This document shows positions 28,395-32,514 of a stretch of 32,514 bases of DNA, piece after piece. A program made the position numbers and the translations under genes. Below the pieces are notes generated by a model that saw only the letters and a program-made list of their open reading frames with translations, had not been told where the DNA came from and did not search any database. This DNA is from Chara braunii (lineage: Eukaryota > Streptophyta > Charophyceae > Charales > Characeae). Where the stretch lies: contig BFEA01000005.1 of NCBI GenBank assembly GCA_003427395.1, forward strand, positions 585,164 to 617,677, read 5' to 3'. Numbering within the stretch: the first letter of the stretch is position 1; each line of letters opens with the position of its first letter.

Positions 28395-30100
28395 GAAGAC
28401 ACTTCAAAGTGTACTTAGATCATGAGACACTTCGCTGGCTCAAAACGCAAGTACGGATGACCCCTAAGCTGACTAGGTGGGCCGCCGAAATCGATCAATA
28501 TGACTTTGAGCTAAAGCCAGTTATGGGTAAGTACAACGTTGTTGCTGACGCATTGAGTCGAAGATCTGACTTTTTCGGTGCCGTTGTGACGTACTTAGAT
28601 ATGGGCACCGATTTACAAGATAAAATTAGGAAAGCATATGCCACAGATCCTGTCTATGGCGCTATGATCAAACGTGTGCAAGAAGCGTCACAAGAGTTTC
28701 CTAACTATCGTGTTACACAGGGACTGTTGTTTGAACAAACAGATGTGCATGACAGGTTTTGCATTCCAAATGTGGAAGAGATCAAAAGCTTGATCTTAGG
28801 GGAATGCCATGATACTGAAGGCCATTTCGGCTGGAAGAAGACTTATATAGGCCTGATACGTTCCTATACATGGCCTCGCATGAAAGCCGACTACATTGCA
28901 TATGTGCAAGGTTGTCAAGTGTGCCAACGAAACAAGAGCACTACTCAACCTCCCCTTGGATTACTAAAGCCCTTGCCAATACCAACAGGACCAGGAGACT
29001 CTGTATCCATTGACCTTATGGATACTAAGGTAAAGAGCAGGAATGGAAAAACGCAAGTTATGGTCGTCGTTGACAGATTTAGTAAATATGCTGTGTTTGT
29101 AGCATTACCAGCGGAAGCTAAGACTGAATTAGTAATCCGGGAATTCTTTAACCATTGGGTAAAAGATTATGGACATCCCTTAACAATTGTAAGTGACAGA
29201 GATTCACGTTTCACAAGTGAACAATGACAACAACTTATGAATGTCTATGGCTCTAAGTAAACTATGTCATCAGGTAGACACCCTGAAACAAACGGTCAGA
29301 CTGAGCAAATGAACAAAGTTTTGCAGCAAACATTGCGCATGTACATCCGCCCCGATCAGATTGATTGGGATGAACATTTGCCCAAAGTTGCTAGTGCCTA
29401 TAACAATTCTGTTCACCTATCTACATGCAGGACTCCGATGGAACTGCATCTGGGATGGCGACCACGCAGACCCATTGATCGTTTGAATCCCGATCAAGTA
29501 CATAAGCTTCCTCTAGGGACAAGTGAGTGCGCAATACAGTATCAGAAAGATATTGAAAAGGTCAAGGACAATATAATCAAGGCAGAACACCAAATGATAG
29601 AACAGGCAAATAAGCACAGAAGACCCTCTCAATTCGCTGTTGGTGATTTGGTATGGGTCAAGTACAGAGAGTTTGCCCCTGAGGAGAATATTTCTCAAAA
29701 GTTATTACCCGCCTACAAAGGACCTTGGCAGATTCTTGATGTGATTGGAGAAGTAGATAGACCTTCTTATGTCGTTAAGATTCCTCTACATTTGCATACA
29801 TATCCGGTGTTTCACGCCTCAAAGCTTCTACCTTGCGTGACAAATGAGTTGTTTCCCAGTCGCAGATCGTCGATACCTCCTAGTATGGATGGGAAATATG
29901 ACGTGGATAAGATTATTGTTGAAAGCACTTTCCAAACCGGACGAAGAGGCAGACCCCAGCGACAATATAAGGTAAGATTCGCCTATCAAAATCCAAGTGA
30001 AGATCGTTGGTATACAAGAGAAGACTTACTTGAGTCTGCACCTCAGATTGTATCTGCATATGAAAAAGCTAAAAGAGGAATAAGTATTATTAATAGGTGA
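28395..30100 (+). pseudogene. pol: pol of element B: RNase H end, integrase and chromodomain-like C-terminus
   Basis: The frame open from before 28409 starts with GRHFKVYLDHETLRWLK (end of RNase H) and KYNVVADALSRR. Integrase follows: the zinc-binding part with CHDTEGHFGW and CQVCQRNK, then the catalytic aspartates in SIDLMD and IVSDRDSRF, and the glutamate in RHPETNGQTEQMNK. Stops lie at 29225-29227 (TGA) and 29258-29260 (TAA), in frame and between the second and third catalytic residues; otherwise the reading is continuous. The C-terminus has YKGPWQIL (GPY/F type), TYPVFHASKLLPC and a chromodomain-like end from KYDVDKIIVES to WYTREDLLES (about 29896-30035). The stop is at 30098-30100, 37 bases before the 3' LTR. 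Two stops are the only lesions seen, so this is the best-kept integrase here. Confidence 0.9.
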
Positions 30101-30137
30101 AGGTTTTCTCAGAGGACTTCGAATCTAGGCCGGCGAG

Positions 30138-31228
30138 AGTAAAAGGGCCTTTACCCGATTCAACCCCTGTTCGACGAGAGCAGCATATTGGGGTACCTCG
30201 CCCAAAGCCCAATTCGTGAAAGCAGATCAAAAGGCATGTTTTTTGGGTCAAAGGTCACATCCTAAACTAAAACAAAAGACATTGTCAAAGGTCATAGTTG
30301 TGCCCCTAGACGAACAGTTGCAATATCTGGGTCACATTTGTTCATCCAGGGGGTGTGCGAGTCATATCTTTTCGTGCAATGAAAAGTGTCTGTTCATGCA
30401 AAAGATGTGTTTGTCTAAAAAGAAGTCAAAGAGTTAAGTCTCAGTCTAGATTCGAGTCAGGGGGACAATCTAGATACAGACAAGCAGTCCGAAATTGAGG
30501 CCTACAGGCCGCAGCAGCAGCAACCCTTGAAGGACAGGGAGTCTGGGACAAATACACCGAGGTTGGGATTGGGAAAGGACCCAAGACAGACCGAATTCAG
30601 CCCTCGTTTGGGGAGGCCAGCACTATAAGAAACGAGATTGCCTCCCCACAAGGCAGATTTTCCACTGGCATTGATGCGTGGAAGTGCTGCGGCACTTGTG
30701 CGCTAGCTGGCTGGATAGGCGCTGGCTGAAGTAGAGCTGCGCCAGGAAGAAGGGAGGCTGGGCGCTGGCTGCAGGGAAGCCATAGCTGCGCCAGTCCATG
30801 TTAGTAGTCGAGGGTTAGTCAGTAGGACATCAATGATTGACATTCAAAGTAGATCTTCGTAGATGAGAGTGTGCATGCAGAGAGAGGAGAGGGAACTAAG
30901 ACATAGTTTCAGAGAGAGAGAGAGGACAGGGAGTAGTCTGGATATGGTGGACACTTACCTGCTGCGCCACACTTGAGATCTGAAGGAGGACTCTGGCAGA
31001 GCCCGGTCCCATGTTGTTGTTTGATGAGGGAGACTCACCTCTTGTTGGCGCTGAACTCTGGAACTCATGATACTCTTTGTATTCAATGATATTGATAATA
31101 TAAGTTGCACTACTGGTTCGTATCCCATCTCAATCTGGTTTTGTGTGAGACCACCTTGTACGTGTGATGACATGTATGTATGAGGTGTGATACTCTCAAG
31201 CAAGCTGTGAACAGTCAGGTTCCTTGCA
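30138..31228 (+). repeat. 3' LTR of element B
   Basis: Pairs with 22274-23362. Its first base is A instead of the expected T, so the terminal TG is lost, and the preceding sequence CGGCGAGA is only a weak polypurine tract. It ends TTCCTTGCA like the 5' LTR. Confidence 0.93.
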
Positions 31229-31280
31229 CATGAGCCTCCTGTGGCTCTTTCCGGAAGTTGCAGCCTCGAAGGGCAGTTGA

Positions 31281-31313
31281 GCCCAGGGCCCCGTACAGTT
31301 AAAGGCCCTGGGC
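31281..31313. repeat. Perfect 10-bp inverted repeat
   Basis: GCCCAGGGCC at 31281-31290 and GGCCCTGGGC at 31304-31313 with a 13-base loop. There is no T-run after it, so terminator function is not indicated. Confidence 0.8.
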
Positions 31314-31560
31314 GTGTGTTTTCAGAGGCCGACACATCACACAACAACCATGGACCAATGAGATTGCAGCATTGTCGGCACATAGTGGCCGTGAGCCAAT
31401 GAGATCACAGTGAACATGTAGAGGCCGTGGACTGCCGGGACATGCCCAACTGTAAGGGGGCCCAGGCCCGTAACTGCAACTGGACCTGGGCGTAGACATT
31501 GAGGCCCGACTGTAAGCTACTGGAAAGTCGTCCAGCCAGGCCCAGAGCTCATCAAGCGGA

Positions 31561-31587
31561 GCTCACTTCCCATATAGGAAAGTGAGC
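31561..31587. repeat. Near-perfect short hairpin
   Basis: GCTCACTTCC pairs with GGAAAGTGAGC (one bulged A) around a 6-base loop CATATA. Confidence 0.75.
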
Positions 31588-31849
31588 GTTGCAACTTCGT
31601 GTTTTGCACGAAGCTGCCAGCTGGCTCGCGCGCAAGGGCGCTGAGGTGTGAGGTGCACTGCTGGGCAGTGGGCGCACGGTGTCGGGGCCGAACCCTGAAG
31701 GAATTTTGGGTCGACCCCACTGCGGGTCCCACTTGGCTCGACCCGCCCACGCTCATTCTCAGGGCGCGGGTCGTTCGTCCCAGGGGCACCCACACCTAGT
31801 GCTATGAGATGGATGGGGTTGGGCCAATACGGCGAGAGAGCTTGACATT

Positions 31850-31927
31850 GGGGATGTAGCTCAGCCCTCTAGCCGGGTGGTAGCCTCACTGGTCTAGGTC
31901 CGCAGGCGTAAGGTTTTCGATTCTCCG
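31850..31927 (+). pseudogene. tRNA-like segment (degenerate, tRNA-Ala-like; possible SINE head)
   Basis: GGGGATGTAGCTCAG matches the acceptor/D-arm start of tRNA-Ala and includes a box A-like TAGCTCAG. About 55 bases on, GGTTTTCGATTCTCC resembles a T-arm and box B. The D-arm region has an insertion, and no 3' acceptor strand complementary to GGGGATG follows. It is not a functional tRNA but could be a tRNA-derived SINE head or a tRNA relic. Confidence 0.35.
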
Positions 31928-32514
31928 TTTGTCTTACCAGGCAATTGCNCCTTCCAANACNCAGGCAGTCCAGGGAGGTTCATTGAGAGCTTTCTCTTCT
32001 TTACGGTGCGTAGGCTAAGCATTCTCCTTAGGCCACGCACTCCTTCACTAACGGCCCTAGTTTCCTATAGCATCATCGGGGTGGCTCGTCCCTCTCCCCC
32101 TAGCCCCTATCTTTCCTCTAGTCGGCCTACGCATACATCTCCCAGGTCTCGTGACCACCCTTAGTCCTTCCAGGCGGCCGTACCAAACTCGCGACCCAAC
32201 CACAACCACACATCACGGCAAAGTCAGCCTCCGACCCCATCCCCGACCCTTAGTCTTTTCAGGTCGCGCTAGTCATGCAATCGTCAAAGCCCAAAGTCCA
32301 TCCCGACCGTTCGAGATTCAAACCCCCTTATGGTCCCATGTCGCACAATCCCTTCATTGCCAGATCGTCCAAGCCACTTACCTGCAACACATCCAAATAA
32401 ACATGACAATGGCATACGTCCGTCCCCGATGGGGTCAACACACCGCCCCTCATGCAAGTCCAAGTCTTCCCTTTCCTTTTTCCATGCTTTTGGGTGCTTT
32501 CCTTCCTTCCTCAC
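31928..32514. other. Unassigned pyrimidine-rich DNA
   Basis: CCCT/TTCC-rich sequence with ambiguous bases at 31949, 31958 and 31961. A word CCCTTAGTCCTTCCAGG (32158) recurs as CCCTTAGTCTTTTCAGG about 90 bases later. No coding or RNA feature is recognised. Confidence 0.5.

Larger units (their letters stand above)
22274..31228 (+). mobile_element. Ty3/gypsy LTR retrotransposon, element B (full length, decayed)
   Basis: About 9.0 kb with ~1.09-kb LTRs, a primer site, gag with an Arg/Gly-rich tail and zinc knuckle, and pol in Ty3/gypsy order ending in a chromodomain-like segment. The LTRs differ at about 4% in the first 185 bases by hand count, mostly C/T and G/A transitions, so B is younger than element A. 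Pol is related to that of A, but the gag and LTRs are a different family. No target-site duplication is visible: CAACA precedes the 5' LTR and CATGA follows the 3' LTR. Confidence 0.94.
31229..31849. other. Unassigned DNA with hairpins and CCAATGAGAT repeats
   Basis: GC-rich sequence with GGCCC words and two GCCAATGAGATC/ACCAATGAGATT copies (31355 and 31394). It resembles the background DNA at 14197-14300 and 17515-17745 in style, but I find no long match. Open frames here are unsupported. Confidence 0.5.

Noticed and set aside
32284-32514. Minus-strand 76-codon frame and a GGTTTGAATC box B-like word at the window end
   Set aside because: No box A at a fitting distance and no cloverleaf; the frame has no recognisable domain.
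1-32514. CRISPR arrays, bacterial operons, functional rRNA or tRNA genes
   Set aside because: No regularly spaced repeats with unique spacers, no prokaryotic gene layout and no rRNA signature were seen.

Overview
This is a repeat-dominated stretch of a eukaryotic nuclear genome with no recognisable host gene. Almost everything that can be read as protein belongs to three degraded retroelements, all on the + strand. Two are long Ty3/gypsy LTR retrotransposons primed by an initiator-Met-type tRNA. The third is a Penelope-like element (PLE) whose GIY-YIG endonuclease lies N-terminal to the reverse transcriptase. That permuted order is, to my knowledge, the Naiad/Chlamys arrangement known from the green lineage, protists and invertebrates. 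Together with plant-style primer sites, chromovirus-like integrases and abundant GA, GAA and TTC microsatellites, it fits a plant or streptophyte green alga with a large repeat-rich genome. A charophyte such as Chara is a reasonable guess but is not proven by the sequence.

Layout. 1-416: (CT)n microsatellite, a GC-rich simple repeat and AT-rich flank. 417-10226: Ty3/gypsy element A, with LTRs 417-1764 and 8876-10226, a primer-binding site, a 1.5-kb leader, broken gag and pol, a polypurine tract and a 4-bp target duplication. 10231-13260: low-complexity DNA around a 414-base assembly gap, with a GAA microsatellite, a probable short minus-strand LTR plus primer site (11532-11887) and over 1 kb of purine-rich tandem repeats. 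13278-17745: two diverged ~1-kb direct copies of an unknown repeat and an inverted partial third copy. Between and around them are a two-stem foldback (14815-15018), short tandem repeats, and an uncleaned sequencing adapter at 16912-16949 flanked by a duplicated segment. 17803-22232: the Penelope-like element, bounded by a 14-bp direct repeat. 22274-31228: Ty3/gypsy element B, with LTRs 22274-23362 and 30138-31228. 31229-32514: unassigned DNA with perfect hairpins and a degenerate tRNA-like segment.

How the parts work together. In each LTR element, gag would form the particle. Pol would supply protease, reverse transcriptase, RNase H and an integrase ending in a chromodomain-like segment that may steer insertion. 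The PLE would use its GIY-YIG nuclease to nick the target and its telomerase-related reverse transcriptase to copy its RNA there. All three are broken by stops and frameshifts, so these copies are probably dead. The pattern of ambiguous bases in element B (27227-27389) suggests that its wider family is multicopy and was recently under coding selection.

The most interesting item is the PLE: its nuclease is preceded, in the same frame, by a basic/acidic coiled-coil region with a SAP-like DNA-binding segment. Two caveats concern the assembly itself: a mate-pair junction adapter is built into the contig, and a 282-bp block is identical between otherwise ~8% diverged LTRs.
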